From Mycoplasma sp. OR1901 (GTDB lineage: Bacteria > Bacillota_I > Bacilli_A > Mycoplasmatales > Metamycoplasmataceae), in contig NZ_CP054666.1 of NCBI RefSeq assembly GCF_013348745.1, positions 682,001 through 746,000 on the forward strand: a stretch of 64,000 bases of DNA, read 5' to 3'. Below the pieces are notes generated by a model. It saw only the letters and a program-made list of their open reading frames with translations. It did no database searches and was not told where the DNA came from. A program made the translations under genes and the position numbers. Positions 21,596 through 37,855 of this stretch are shown piece after piece (within the stretch, counting starts at the first letter, position 1; every line of letters begins with the position of its first letter).

Positions 21596-23584
21596 ATGAA
21601 AAATAGAAAAATAGTAAGTTTTTTATTAGGAGCAATACCACTTTCAAGTATAGTCGCTTTAAGTGCGAGTTGTTCAACTAATAACGACAATAACACAAAT
21701 CCTGACGGAAACACTAACCCAGATGGAAATACAAATCCAGACGGAAACACTAACCCAGATGGAAATACAAATCCAGACGGAAACACTAACCCAGATGGAA
21801 ACACTAACCCTGATGGAAACGAAGATAAAAAAGAAAGTACTGATCCAGTAGATATTTTTAATAAAAATGATGAAGTTTTATCTCAATTAAATTTACTAGT
21901 AGAAAATAATTACACTAAATTTGCTGATAATCTTAATAATAAATTTAAGCAAGATTTAATTGAATATTTAAAAAATGAAAAAAATGTTGAAAATATTAAA
22001 TCCGAAAACAAGGAATTATATGATTATTTTGTTAAAATTAACGAAAACAAAGCGAATTTACTCGATGGTATAAATAAAGAATACGAAGTAATTAAATCTG
22101 ATAATAGTTTTGATTTTAAAAGCATCAATACTAAAATGGATTTTTACTTACAAATTTTGAATATATATAGACAATATTGATCTAAAGGCGGTATTTTTAG
22201 CGAAGAATCATTAACTTTCTTAAATAAAGAAATAAAAGACTTTAACAGTATATTAAGAATGTTTTCATTACACCCAATTAAAAACGCAGCTCAAAAATAT
22301 GCTGATGATATTAGTGGATATGAAAACTTAGATCAAGACACTAAACAAATTTTAGAAACATTTAATGCTAAAAGTGATGAATACAAGGCTAATTTGGATA
22401 ATTTTTTAGCTAAAATGGCAAAAGAAGATTTTGTATTTAATGAAGAAACAACTAAAGAATTAAATACTACAGTTTTAGATGTAGTTAACCAAATGGTAGA
22501 TATTTTTAAAAACCAATTAAGTGAAAAATATGTTTTTTCTGACGAAGATAAAAAGCTTTGAAGTGTATCAACAAATAGATTTAATATTAAAAAAATTAAT
22601 GTTCCAGTTGAACCTAAAACACCTGTAACACATGTGAAACCAACAACACCTGAAGGCAGCGAAACACCTGCGGAATCAACAACACCTGAAGGAAATGGAA
22701 CACCACAACCGTCTGCTTCAAATCCTGAAACACCTGCAAGCGAAACTCCTGTAGATTCTGAAACAGAAAATAATAAACAAATACCAGAATTTGAAATATA
22801 CAATTTAACTTCTTCAAAAGAAGAAATTTTAAGTAAAATAGGTCAAGAAAATCAAGATGTTAATGAATTCTTTAATTCAGAAAATATTAAAAATAGATAT
22901 ACTGATTCTAAATATATTTTAAATAATGTTATTTCAGAAGATTTTTACACAGCTTATGTTACTCAAAAATTAAGAGATCAAAACGGTCTTGAAAGACTTG
23001 TAAACAAGGATATTTATATAACAACTTATTCTAAAAATGAAGATAATAAGTTTGTACTTGCCGATGAAGAAGATACTGAAATTCAGTCAAATGAGACTAA
23101 CTTAAGTGAACTATTACCAAAAGAATTAAATAATTTCTTTAAAGTTACTTTAGATATAAATAATTTACAATCAATTATGGATCTAATTAGTCCAAGTGAT
23201 TTAAATAATAAAAATGTACAAAAATTTGTACAAGCAACAAAATATTTACCTATTGAGATTTATCAACCTACAATTACAAGAGCGGAATTTAATGAACAAA
23301 CTAATGAATTAAACTTATTCTTCTCTTCAGGTATTCATGAAAATAGTGTAATTAAAAACAACTCATTCCAAAGTATTTTATTTAACAAAGACTTAAAATT
23401 TGTTTTTTGAATGAGCACACAAGCTTTAATTAACGAATTTGTTTATGATTTTTACTTCTCACTAGATAATGAAAATAATCAAAAGATTATTAATAAGTTA
23501 AAAGAGCTTAAAGAAGCAAATCAAACATCAACTGAACAATTGCAAACTAACAAACTTAAAATTAATATTAAAATTGATGAATAA
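21596..23584 (+). CDS. Surface lipoprotein with NTNPDG tandem repeats
   Basis: 662-aa predicted lipoprotein. The signal peptide MKNRKIVSFLLGAIPLSSIV ends in a lipobox ALSASC (Cys26). Seven NTNPDG hexapeptides follow directly, then a largely helical charged body, a Pro/Thr/Glu-rich linker at about residues 337-390 (with TTPEG twice), and a second globular part. No enzymatic family is recognised. Four TGA Trp codons interrupt the frame but there is no frameshift. TATAAT at 21583-21588 is only seven bases from the ATG and no Shine-Dalgarno is present. Likely surface antigen; the repeat invites length variation. Confidence 0.85.
21692..21817 (+). repeat. Seven 18-bp in-frame tandem repeats (NTNPDG)
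   Basis: Seven 18-bp units encode NTNPDG. Units alternate between two synonymous spellings, AACACTAACCCAGATGGA and AATACAAATCCAGACGGA, so the true period is 36 bp over most of the array. All copies are in frame. Confidence 0.95.
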
Positions 23585-23607
23585 AAACTCACAAACGTGA
23601 GTTTTTT
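23584..23607. terminator. Bidirectional terminator, lipoprotein gene / M42 peptidase
   Basis: Nine-bp stem AAAACTCAC/GTGAGTTTT (23584-23592, 23597-23605) with T runs on both strands between convergent genes. Confidence 0.85.
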
Positions 23608-23609
23608 CA

Positions 23610-24701
23610 TTATTTATATGCTAATTTTTCTTCGTGTGTTTCTTTTGAATATGACTTAATAAATTCTGTCATTAAATCAATTGTTGCTTGAATATCAAGT
23701 AATGACGCAACACCGATTGGGCTGTGTAAATATCTTTGAGGAATAGAAATAGTCATAACAGCTGCTCCACCTGGTGCGTATTGTAATTCTGCAGCGTCAG
23801 TACCACCTCCTCCTGCAACATATTTGTATGTAGGAATTTCTTTTTCTTTTGAAATTTCATCTAAGTAATTAATTAATTTTGGATCTGGTAATGTACCTGA
23901 ATCTTTAACTAAAATACTTACACCTTTACCTAAAACTGGTGTACCTTCTTTTGCTCCTGTTGTATCGTGTGAAGCACCTGTATCAACCGCAAAAGCAACA
24001 TCAGGGTTAATTATTGAAACTGATGTTTTTGCACCACGAGTTCCAACTTCTTCTTGAACAGTTCCGACTAAGTAAACGTCAGCATCTAATTCTAAATCAG
24101 CAATATTATTTGCGATAAATTCCAATACAGTAACACCTGCTCTGTTGTCCATTGCTTTACCACCAACTAAATCGTTAGCTAATTCAACATATTCACCTGT
24201 CATGAAAATTTTATCACCGATGTTAATTTTTGCATTTTCTACTTCTTCTTTAGATTTAAAACCTAAATCAACGAATAAATCATCATTTTTAACTGCTGAT
24301 TTATACATTTCAGGTGTTTGAATGTGGATACTTGTGTGTCCAAAAACACCTTCAAATCTTTGATTTGTTTCTGATGAAATTACAACTGCTCTTGTACCAA
24401 TAGCTGTATTTGCTCATACACCACCAATTGGTGTAACCATTAAATTACCATTATCTTTAATTGTTCTAACCATGTAACCAACTTCATCCATGTGAGCTGC
24501 TAACATAACTTTTGGTGCATTTTCTTTTTTAGATTTTTTAAAGAAAATTACTGAACCCATTTTATCTCTTTGAATTTCAAAAGCACCCTTTTTAATGTTT
24601 GCTTTTAATTCATCAACGACTGGTTCTTCGAATCTTGAAATTGCTTCAATTGACATATATTTTTTAAGTCTTTGAGCTAAATTTACATATTTTTTATCCA
24701 T
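23610..24701 (-). CDS. M42 family metallo-aminopeptidase (glutamyl aminopeptidase/cellulase M type)
   Basis: 363-aa cytosolic, probably dodecameric aminopeptidase using two metal ions. Metal and catalytic motifs are intact: LAAHMDEVGYM, KAMDNRAG, TVQEEVGTRG (catalytic Glu then Glu ligand), AVDTG and QRYLHSPIG. A GGGGTDAAELQYAPGG loop is also typical. TGA encodes Trp in GGVWANT. It probably breaks down short peptides taken up as amino acid source. AAGGAGAT precedes the ATG. Confidence 0.94.
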
Positions 24702-24837
24702 ATATCTCCTTTTTTAATATATTTTACACTTTATTTTAGATAAAAAAGAATTTTAAATCACTAAAAATACATTTTTGTATAAAACATTAAAATATTATTT
24801 TTACAACAATAGATTTACTTTTTAAAAAGCAACTTTA

Positions 24838-24846
24838 TGATATAAT
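24838..24846 (+). promoter_or_regulatory. Extended -10 promoter of the rimP-nusA-infB operon
   Basis: TGATATAAT inside TTTATGATATAAT, giving a start near 24853 and a leader of about 70 nt. Confidence 0.7.
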
Positions 24847-24874
24847 AATAATACTTCTATTAGTTATGTAAAAA

Positions 24875-24911
24875 AAGGAGTTGTGCATCGCACAGCTCTT
24901 TGTTATTTTAA
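24875..24911 (+). promoter_or_regulatory. Leader hairpin before rimP (possible attenuator)
   Basis: GAGTTGTGC (24878-24886) pairs with GCACAGCTC (24890-24898) around a three-base loop, and the stem extends by up to three pairs outward. TTTGTTATTTT follows, so it resembles an intrinsic terminator placed ahead of the start codon. Confidence 0.5.
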
Positions 24912-24922
24912 AGGAGTTTTTA

Positions 24923-25354
24923 ATGGATTATAAACAAATTTTAGCAACAGAGTTTGGAGATGTTATTTTAGAATCAAAAATGATTCAAAATGATTTTGGG
25001 CCAACTTTAGAGGTTGTGGTAAATCACACAGATCTTAAAGAAGTGGAAGCACTTTCTAGAAAAGTTTCATTATTTTTAGAATCACAAAAGTGATTTACAG
25101 ATAACCACTATTTAGAGGTTTTATCTAAAGGTTTTGATACCAATATAGATATCAACCAATTAGATAAATTTATAAATAAAGATGTAACTTTAAAACTTAA
25201 AAAATCATACCATGGACAAGATATTTTTGTTGTAAAAATACTTGAAGATAATAATGATAGTTTTATAGGTTCATGAAACAAAAAAGGACAATTTAAGAAA
25301 ATTGTTTTTGATAAAAAAGATATTTTAAACGCTGAACTATATATTAAATTTTAA
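24923..25354 (+). CDS. rimP: Ribosome maturation factor RimP-like
   Basis: 143-aa protein directly upstream of nusA, the standard rimP place. N-terminal half fits the RimP alpha/beta domain (FGPTLEVVVNHTDLKEVEALSRKVSLFLE, then HYLEVLSKGFD), and the C-terminal half has a small beta domain (VTLKLKKSYHGQDIFVVKI, then GSWNKKGQFKKIVF). The canonical LEVSSPG motif has drifted to LEVLSKG. AAAGGAG precedes the ATG at 24923. Function by family: late 30S assembly. Confidence 0.8.
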
Positions 25355-25362
25355 AGGAAAAT

Positions 25363-27126
25363 ATGGCAAAAAAAGATACACAAAAAGAAGATGTTAAATT
25401 AATTTCAGAGAAAAAAAGCTGATACGAAATAATTGAAAGTTATGCTGAAAAACATCATTTTAGTTTTGATTTAGTTTTAGAGATTTTTAGAAACGAAACT
25501 CAAAAAGTTTTCGAAAGAGATATTGATCCTGATGCTCAAATCATTTGAGAACCTAACCACGAAGAAAAAACAATTACTATTTTTAATGTCGCTGGTAGTG
25601 TTGAAGAAGAAGGTTTTGAAATCGAATTTGATGATAATAACGATTGAAACTTCGATCAACAAAGATTAATTAGCATGAATTATGAAGATGCTAAAAAAAT
25701 AAACCCAAATGTAAAATATGGTGACAATATAAGTATTGAATTTAATTTTAGTGCTTTAACACAAAGACAAAAAACTGCAATCAATAACGGATTTAAATCT
25801 GAATTAAAAGCTAAAGAAAAAGAAAGAATTAGAGAAGTTTTTGATGATAAAATCGGAAAAGAATTTGACGGGAAAATTAAACACGCTTTACCAAAAGGTG
25901 GATTTTTAGTTGAAATACTTGATGATGAAAATAATGTATATACATCACACTTAAACAAAAATAAAGCAACAAGAATTAAAGAATTACACCCAGGTTCATA
26001 TGTTAATGTTATTTTAGAAAAAGTTAATTATGATAGTACTTTAAATGTTTTAGAAGTATCAATGATTAAACCTAACCAAGTTGAAAACATTCTAAAAGAA
26101 ACAATAGCTGAAATCGCTAACGGTGACATTATTATTAAAAAAGTTCAAAGAATACCAGGTATTAGAACTAAAGTAGCTGTTGAAGCTAACCCTGATAAGA
26201 ATTTTGACTTCGATATCATTGGATCAATCTTTGGTGAAGGTGCAAAAAGAATTATTGCGGCTTCAAATCTTTTAGGTGAAAAAATAGATATTATTAGATA
26301 TTCTGATAATAGAAAAGATTACATTATAAACGCTCTTTCACCAGCAAGAATAATCGATATTGCAATTCATAAAAAAACAGGTCAATGTTTTGCAGTTGTA
26401 GACGAAGATAACATAACAATAGCAATTGGTAAACGTGGTATAAATAATGATTTAGCTTCTAAATTAACTGAAAACAAAATCAACATTGTTACAGTAGATG
26501 AAGCAATCAGAAGAAAAATTCCATTTAATCAATCAGGTTACAAACCAGCTAGAGAGTACGATAAACCACTATTTTCACATAGCGAAAATAAAATGGCACA
26601 TAAAAAATCTAAATCAAACAATTATTTCAAAGACATTGATTTAAAATTTGAAGAATTTGATAAAGATGTTAGTGAATTCTTGAGATCAACAAGATCTAAC
26701 GAAGAGAAAACATTTGCTAACGAAAATGAATCTATTAAAAATAGTAGCAATACTAGAACACCAAAAAGAACTGAAAAAACTGATAAATCGTTTAATTTTG
26801 ATGATGTATTTTCAGAATTAGAATCAAAATTAAATGACGGTGTTGAATTTGAAGAAACAAATGATTCATACGATTTTGTTAATGAATTAGGACAATATTA
26901 CGATCAAGATATGTCTGATCCATATGCAAATGAAGAAGATGTAGAATTCGATGAAACAAATTCAAACGAATCAGCAAACAAAGAAACAAGCAAAAACAAG
27001 AAAAAAGTTATTGAAGAATACAAAAAAATTAAGGACTTCACAGTTGATACTGACTTAGTTAGTTATGGTGGTATAAACTTAGATCTTGATTTAAGTGAAA
27101 TTGATGATGAGTGAGATGAAGAATAA
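25363..27126 (+). CDS. nusA: Transcription factor NusA with acidic C-terminal extension
   Basis: 587 aa. N-terminal polymerase-binding domain (SFDLVLEIFRNETQKVFERD), an S1 domain (EFDGKIKHALPKGGFLVEI), then two KH domains including VQRIPGIRTKVAVEA, GEGAKRIIAASNLLGEKIDI, ALSPARIIDIAI and IAIGKRGINNDLASKL. About 240 residues beyond the KH region are low-complexity and acidic, ending IDDEWDEE. Bacillus NusA stops near the KH domains, so the tail is an added feature. AAAGGAAA precedes the ATG, nine bases after the rimP stop. Confidence 0.95.
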
Positions 27127-27418
27127 GATTAATCGTAATTTCACAAGAAAATGTATTGCAACAAATCAAATAATTGATGTTGAAAATTTAATTAGGTTTA
27201 ATTACGTAAAAACAGAAAACAAAGTAACTTTAGATTTAAAAAGAGAATCAAATGGGCGTGGAGCGTATTTTATACCATCAGAAGAAAACTGAAACAAAAT
27301 CAAAAAAACAAAAGCTTTAAATAGAGTTTTTAAAAGTAATATTTCAAATGATAATTATTTAGAAATAGAGCAACAATTAAAGGAGGTCTTTTTATGGCTA
27401 AAAAAACACACAGAATAA
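27116..27418 (+). CDS. ylxR: YlxR-family RNA-binding protein
   Basis: 100-aa basic protein of the YlxR (DUF448) family, always found between nusA and infB. It has RKCIATNQIIDVENLIRF and GRGAYFIP, the two family hallmarks. The start overlaps the nusA end by 11 bases and the C-terminus overlaps the infB start by 25 bases; the infB Shine-Dalgarno AAAGGAGGT lies inside this gene. Two Trp codons here are TGA (ENWNKI) and TGG (VFLWLKK). Confidence 0.9.
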
Positions 27419-29199
27419 GTAATGTTCATGATATTAAGCAACAATTACAAACTACAAAAACAGAAATCAAAGACGGAAAATTTATCTTCACAGGTAAAAT
27501 GTCTATAAGTGACTTTTCGGAAGCGACAAAAATTAATTCAAACGATATAATTAAAAAATTCTTCATGGCAGGTAAAATGTACAATTTAAACCACATTTTA
27601 GATGAGGAAGAAATAGCAGAATTATGTCTTGAAAATAATTTAGATTTCCAAAAAGAAACAAATATTGATGGTTCAAACTTCTTAGACGAAGTTAACTTCG
27701 AAGATAAAGAAGAAGATTTAATTAACCGTAGTCCTATTATCGCAGTTATGGGTCACGTTGACCATGGTAAAACTACATTAATTGACAAAATTAGAAATAC
27801 AAACGTCGTAGAAACAGAATCAAGTGGTATTACACAACATACAGGTGCATACCAAATTAAACATAAAGACAAAAAAATAACATTCTTAGATACACCAGGT
27901 CATGAGGCATTTACAAAAATGCGTGCTCGTGGTGCAAAAGTTACTGATATTATTATATTAGTTGTTGCCGCTGATGATGGTGTTATGCCTCAAACAATCG
28001 AAGCTATAACACACGCTAAAGCGGCTAATGTTCCTTTAATTGTTTTTGTAAATAAAATGGATAAACCAAATAAAGATTTAGATAGACTTAAAGGTGAATT
28101 AGCAGAACAAGAAGTTATCGTACCTGAATATGGTGGTGATGTTCAAATAGTTTACGGTTCAGCTCTTAAGGGTGAAGGTTTAATTGATTTATTTGATGAA
28201 ATTACATTACTTACTGAAATATTAGACCTTAAAGCAAACCCAAAAAGATACCCAATCGGGACTGTTATTGAATCAAAAATTGATAAAGGTGCCGGAGCTG
28301 TATCAACTGTTATAGTTGAAAATGGTACTTTATACAAAGGTGACTTCATTGTTGCAGGTTCAAAATACGGTAGAATTAGAAAAATAACTAATGCTAACGG
28401 TTTAGAAATAGAAAAAATAGAACCAGGACAACCAGGTGTTGTTACAGGATTAAATTATGCTCCTGATGCTGGTGATAAATTCATTGGATTTAATGATGAA
28501 AAATTTGCTAAAAAATTAGCAAACGAAAAAGCTTTTGCTGATAAAATGGATTTATTACACCATAAAAACGTTGAAGCAATTAATGCCGAAGGTAAAAAAG
28601 TTATAAACGTTATTATTAAAAGTGACGTTCATGGAACAAGTGAGGCTATAAAAGGTCAATTATCTAATATGGAAAACGAAGAAGCTACTATAAAAGTTAT
28701 CTCAGCAAGTGCTGGTCATGTTAGTGGAAGTGATTTATTATTAGCTCAAGCATCAAACGCTATTATATTTGTATTCAACTTAAAAACTCCTTCAACAATT
28801 AAACAAAATGCTGCCGCTCAAAATATTACTGTTATTGAACACAATGTTATTTATAAAATTATTGAAGACTGTCAATCTATGCTTGACGGTGAAAAAGCAC
28901 CTATTTACGAAGAACGTAAAACTGGTGAAGCTCACATTATTAAAGTATTCTTCTACTCAAAAGTAGGTAAAATTGCTGGTGCTATGATGGACACTGGTTT
29001 AGTTAAAGAAAAAGCTAAAGTAAAAGTTTACCGTAGAGGAAAATTAGTTCACGAAGGTGTTATTGATAGTTTAAAAAGAGAATTAAATGATGCCAAAGAA
29101 GTGGTTAAAGGTAAAGACTTTGGTACACACATTAAAAACTTCAACGATATTGAAGAAGATGACGTATTAGAATTTTACGAAGATGTAAGAATAAATTAA
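27394..29199 (+). CDS. infB: Translation initiation factor IF-2
   Basis: GTPase that places fMet-tRNA on the ribosome, 601 aa, short because the long variable N-terminal region of enterobacterial IF-2 is absent. G1 GHVDHGKT (120-127), switch SSGITQHTGAYQI, G3 DTPGHEAFTKMRARG and G4 NKMDKP are intact. The later domains include KSDVHGTSEAI and the C-terminal fMet-binding CQSMLDGEKAPIYEERKTGEAHI. It contains no tryptophan. Confidence 0.98.
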   Translation: MAKKTHRISNVHDIKQQLQTTKTEIKDGKFIFTGKMSISDFSEATKINSNDIIKKFFMAGKMYNLNHILDEEEIAELCLENNLDFQKETNIDGSNFLDEVNFEDKEEDLINRSPIIAVMGHVDHGKTTLIDKIRNTNVVETESSGITQHTGAYQIKHKDKKITFLDTPGHEAFTKMRARGAKVTDIIILVVAADDGVMPQTIEAITHAKAANVPLIVFVNKMDKPNKDLDRLKGELAEQEVIVPEYGGDVQIVYGSALKGEGLIDLFDEITLLTEILDLKANPKRYPIGTVIESKIDKGAGAVSTVIVENGTLYKGDFIVAGSKYGRIRKITNANGLEIEKIEPGQPGVVTGLNYAPDAGDKFIGFNDEKFAKKLANEKAFADKMDLLHHKNVEAINAEGKKVINVIIKSDVHGTSEAIKGQLSNMENEEATIKVISASAGHVSGSDLLLAQASNAIIFVFNLKTPSTIKQNAAAQNITVIEHNVIYKIIEDCQSMLDGEKAPIYEERKTGEAHIIKVFFYSKVGKIAGAMMDTGLVKEKAKVKVYRRGKLVHEGVIDSLKRELNDAKEVVKGKDFGTHIKNFNDIEEDDVLEFYEDVRIN

Positions 29200-29222
29200 A
29201 AATTAAGGTAAAATTAATTAGT

Positions 29223-29732
29223 ATGGAAATTAAAAATTTAATTAGAGATATTCCTAACTTTCCAAAAGAAGGAATTATATTTAAGGACATTTCTCCTTTA
29301 TTAGCTGATGGTGAAGCCTTAAACTACACAATTACTAAAATAGCAGAATACGCAAAAGATGCTGACATTATTGTTGGTCCTGATGCTCGTGGTTTCTTAT
29401 TTGGAACACCGGCTGCTACAATATTAAAAAAACCATTTATTATGGTTAGAAAACCAAACAAATTACCTGGTGAAGTTATTTCAATGGAGTATGATTTAGA
29501 ATACGGAAGTAACAAACTAGAATTACAAAAAGGTTTTGTAAAAGAAGGACAAAAAGCAGTCATTATTGATGATGTTCTTGCAACCGGAGGAACAACAAAA
29601 GCAATTATTAAATTGCTTGAATCACAAGGTGTTATTGTTACTAAAGTTATCGTTCTTTTAGAACTTAAAGAATTAAATGGTAGAAAATTAATTGGCAACG
29701 ATATTGAAGTTGTTTCATTAATTGAAGTTTAA
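29223..29732 (+). CDS. apt: Adenine phosphoribosyltransferase
   Basis: Purine salvage enzyme (adenine + PRPP to AMP), 169 aa. It begins MEIKNLIRDIPNFPKEGIIF, then DISPLLADGE, GPDARGFLFG and the PRPP-binding AVIIDDVLATGGTTKA. No strong Shine-Dalgarno is seen; TAAAAT at 29209-29214 lies eight bases from the ATG, so its own leaderless promoter is possible in addition to read-through from infB. Confidence 0.96.
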   Translation: MEIKNLIRDIPNFPKEGIIFKDISPLLADGEALNYTITKIAEYAKDADIIVGPDARGFLFGTPAATILKKPFIMVRKPNKLPGEVISMEYDLEYGSNKLELQKGFVKEGQKAVIIDDVLATGGTTKAIIKLLESQGVIVTKVIVLLELKELNGRKLIGNDIEVVSLIEV

Positions 29733-29743
29733 AAAAACTTATT

Positions 29744-29773
29744 AAAAAAGACTCAGCGATCTGAGTCTTTTTT
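29744..29773. terminator. Bidirectional terminator between apt and rpoC
   Basis: Thirteen-bp stem (29744-29756 with 29761-29773), loop CGAT, T run on either strand. Confidence 0.9.
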
Positions 29774-29775
29774 AA

Positions 29776-34204
<4,429 letters not shown>

Positions 34205-34212
<8 letters not shown>

Positions 34213-37200
34213 TATCTCCTCCAGTTTCGAATTGTAACATTTCGTACTCGCTTTCATTTTCGAAATCATCTAATGATTGTTCAGAAACTTCAAGTTTCAT
34301 ACCTAATCCTTTAAGTTCATAACTTAAAACATTAAATGACTCAGGTGTACCAGGTTTAGGTAATTCTTTACCTGAAACTAAAGCGCTATATAAAGCATTT
34401 CTACCTTGAATATCATCTGATTTATAAGTTAATATTTCTTGTAAAACATTTGTTGCACCATAAGATTCTAACGCTCATGTTTCCATTTCCCCAAATCTTT
34501 GTCCACCATTTTGAGATTTACCTCCTAATGGTTGTTGTGTAATTAATGAGTATGGACCTACTGAACGACCATGCATTTTATCATCAACCATGTGGTTAAG
34601 TTTAAGCATGTACATAACACCAACAGAAACAGGTTTATCAAATTTTCTACCTGTAATTGGGTCGATTAATGTTTGTTTTCCAGATTTATCTAATCCCGCT
34701 TCTTCTAGAGCAGCTTCAATATCTACTTTTTTAACACCATCGAATGAAGGAGTAACAAATTTAACATCTAATTTTCTCGCAGCCATTCCTAAGTGTAATT
34801 CTAAAATTTGACCGATGTTCATACGAGAAGGAACCCCTTGAGGGTTTAACATAATATCAAGTGGTGTACCATCTTCTAAGTATGGCATATCTTCAACTGG
34901 TAAAATGATTGAAACAACCCCTTTGTTACCGTGACGTCCAGCCATTTTATCACCAGGTTTTAATTTACGTTTTTGAGCGATTGAAACTTTAACAATTTTT
35001 TCAACACCTTCTTCTAAAACGTCATTATTTTCTTTTGAAAGAACTTGTATATCAATAACTGTTCCACCATGTCCGTTTTTAACTTTTAATGATGTATCTT
35101 TATAAGCTAATGATTTTGTACCTAAAATAGCATTTAAAAGTTTTTCTTCTTGAGATGGGTTTTCTTCACCTTTAGGTGATGTTCTACCAACTAAAACATC
35201 TCCAGGGTTAACATCAGAACCTAATTTTACAATTCCGTATTCATCTAAGTTTCTAATTGCATATTTTGAAACGTTAGGAATGTTTGGAGTAAGTTCGTCT
35301 TTACCTGCTCTTGAATTTCTAAATTGAATAATATGTTCTTCGATATGAATTGATGTATAAACATCTTCTTTCACAAGACGCTCATTGATAATAATAGCAT
35401 CCTCGAAGTTATAACCGTTTCATGTTGTAAATCCAACTAAAACGTTTTTTCCTAATGATAATTCACCGTCTTTAAATGATGAACCATCTGTAAGTAAGTC
35501 GCCAACTTCAACTCTATCATTTAAGTTTACAATTGGTTTTTGGTGTATGATTGTACCTTGGTTACTTCTTTCAAATGTTCTTAACATATATTTGTCAGTA
35601 ACACCAGTTTCATCTCTTTTAATATGTATTTTTGAACTATCTACAAAAGTAACAACTCCAGCGTTTTTAGCTGTTAAATTATATGATGAATATTTAGCAA
35701 TATCTGCTTCGATACCTGTTGCAATAAGAGGTGCTTCAGTTTGTAATAATGGAACTGCTTGACGTTGCATGTTTGAACCCATAAGTGCACGGTTGGCATC
35801 ATCATTTTCTAAGAACGGAATACCTGCGGCAGCAACTGAAACCATTTGTTTTGATGAAACCTCAATAAAATCAACTTCTTTTGGTGTTCCAATTAAGTAA
35901 TTGTAATCACGTCTAATTGTTAAAGTATCACTAACAATTCTATTATTGTCGTCAATTTTAACTAATGATTGAGCAAATGAATAACCAATTTCTTGTGCAG
36001 CTGTTAAGTAACGAACATCTTCGTAATCAACAACACCATTATTAACTTTGAAGTATGGAGTTTTTAAGAACCCTAAATCATCAACTTGTGCAAATGTTGC
36101 ATAGTTAAGGATAAGTCCGATGTTTAACCCTTCAGGTGTTTCGATAGGACAAATTCTTCCGTAGTGAGTTGAGTGAACGTCACGAACTTCGAATTGAGCT
36201 GTATCACGGCTTAATCCACCAGGTCCTAGAGAAGTAACACGACGTTTGTTTGATACTTCAGCAAGTGGGTTAATTTGATCCATAAATTGTGAAAGTTTTG
36301 ATGAGTTAAAGAATGTTTTCATTTGATTTGTAATCAATTTGTTGTTTGTAACATTTTTAGCTGTTATTTTTTCAGTTTCTTTAGCTCCCATACGTTCACG
36401 TGTTGTTTTTTCTAATTTAGAAAGTGCAATCATAATTTGGCCTTCTAATAATTCACCAACAGAAACAATACGTTTGTTAACTAATGAATCCGGATCATCA
36501 TCAGAACCTACACCAGATGTTAAGTTAAAGTAGTAGTTAACTGCAGCCACAATATCAGAGATTAATAAATGTGTTTCTGTAGATTGTGGATCATTACCAA
36601 TAACTGTTACTGGTTCATTTGGTTTTAATTTCATTCATTTTTTACTTGGATACACTTTAACTTTTGTGATTTTAATACGTTTTTTAAGTTCAGGGTTTCC
36701 AACTTGTTGACCATATAAGTTTAAACCTTCAGGTCTATAAATTTTATGATAAACATGTTCTGGATCTATATTTTCAATTTTTTCAGCTTTTAAAATTTTG
36801 TTTTCATATAATGATTGAATTTCTTTAGCAATTTTTAAATTTATAAAAGTTCCTTTGTCAAAAAGCACTAAACCATCTTTGTCTTTTATATCTTCAGCTA
36901 AATATGTATTTGTTATACGATCAACTAATGAAAGTTTTTTGTTTAACATATAACGACCTGTTTTTGATAAGTTATATCTTCTCTTATCAAAAAGCATAGA
37001 TGGTAAAAGAGATTTTTTAGCTTCGATTGTATCTCTATCACCTTTTCTTATTGTTTTAAATATTTCTTCTTGAGTTAATTCAATAATTTGTTCTTGAGTT
37101 AATTCACTATTACTTAAAATTTTATCTTTCTTTAATGTTTCTCTTAGTAAATCCGTTTCACCAAAAAGTTTAAACATCATAGTTGGAGTGAAACCAAATG

Positions 37201-37855
37201 AACCTAAGAAAGTTGTTAATGAAATGTTTTTACTTTTATCAACTTTAACTTTAACTGAGTCAATTGAGTTTGATGTAACTTTATGTGAAACTTCAAATCA
37301 TGAACCGATTCTTGGTAATATTTCTAATTTGTTGAACAAGTCATCAGATTGCTTATTACGAACACCTAGACCAAAGTAAGCACCAGGTGAACGAATCAAC
37401 TGACTAACTATAACTTTTTCAGAACCGTTAATAATAAAGCTTCCACCTGATGTCATGTGTGGAACCTCTCCTAAAAGAACTTTTTCACTTTTTAATTGAC
37501 CTGTTTCAATATTTTCAACTTTTAATGTTGCATAGATTTTAAAACTATAGTTAATTCCTTTAGTCTTACACTTATTGATTTCGTCTCATTCGCTTGTAAT
37601 TTTTTTGTAAGGATATTCAATTTCAAGCGAACCTTTAACATACTCTAATTTCATTTTACCTGCTGTAATTGGGTAAATTTCTAAAAGAGAATCTTGAATA
37701 CCATTTTTAATAAATTGTGCAAAACTTTCTTTGCTTATTTTTAAAATATCAAATAAAGGAAGAGATTTCTTTGTAATTGAATAATCTCTCCTTAAAGTTT
37801 TGGGACCAAATTTACGAATTGTATATTTTTTATTTTTTTCGTTTTCGACAACCAT
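34205..37855 (-). CDS. rpoB: RNA polymerase beta subunit
   Basis: 1216 aa. Recognisable landmarks: [25 protein letters not shown] followed by [18 protein letters not shown] (the rifampicin-site region), [15 protein letters not shown], the lysines in [15 protein letters not shown], and the C-terminal [22 protein letters not shown] with TGA Trp. In the rifampicin region the codon equivalent to E. coli Ser531 is Pro-Gly-Gly flanked (SLGPGGLS), as in other bacteria. Start at 37855 with CGGAGGAAA. Confidence 0.98.

Noticed and set aside
21577-21804. Antisense open frame rich in FPSGLVFPSGF repeats
   Set aside because: It is the mirror of the NTNPDG repeat on the other strand, with no Shine-Dalgarno and no likeness to a real protein.
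21692-21817. CRISPR array
   Set aside because: The 18-bp units are directly joined without spacers, lie in frame inside a lipoprotein gene, and no cas genes are near.
22333-22803. Antisense frame across the Pro/Thr linker of the lipoprotein
   Set aside because: Shadow of biased codons in the real gene; no start signals.
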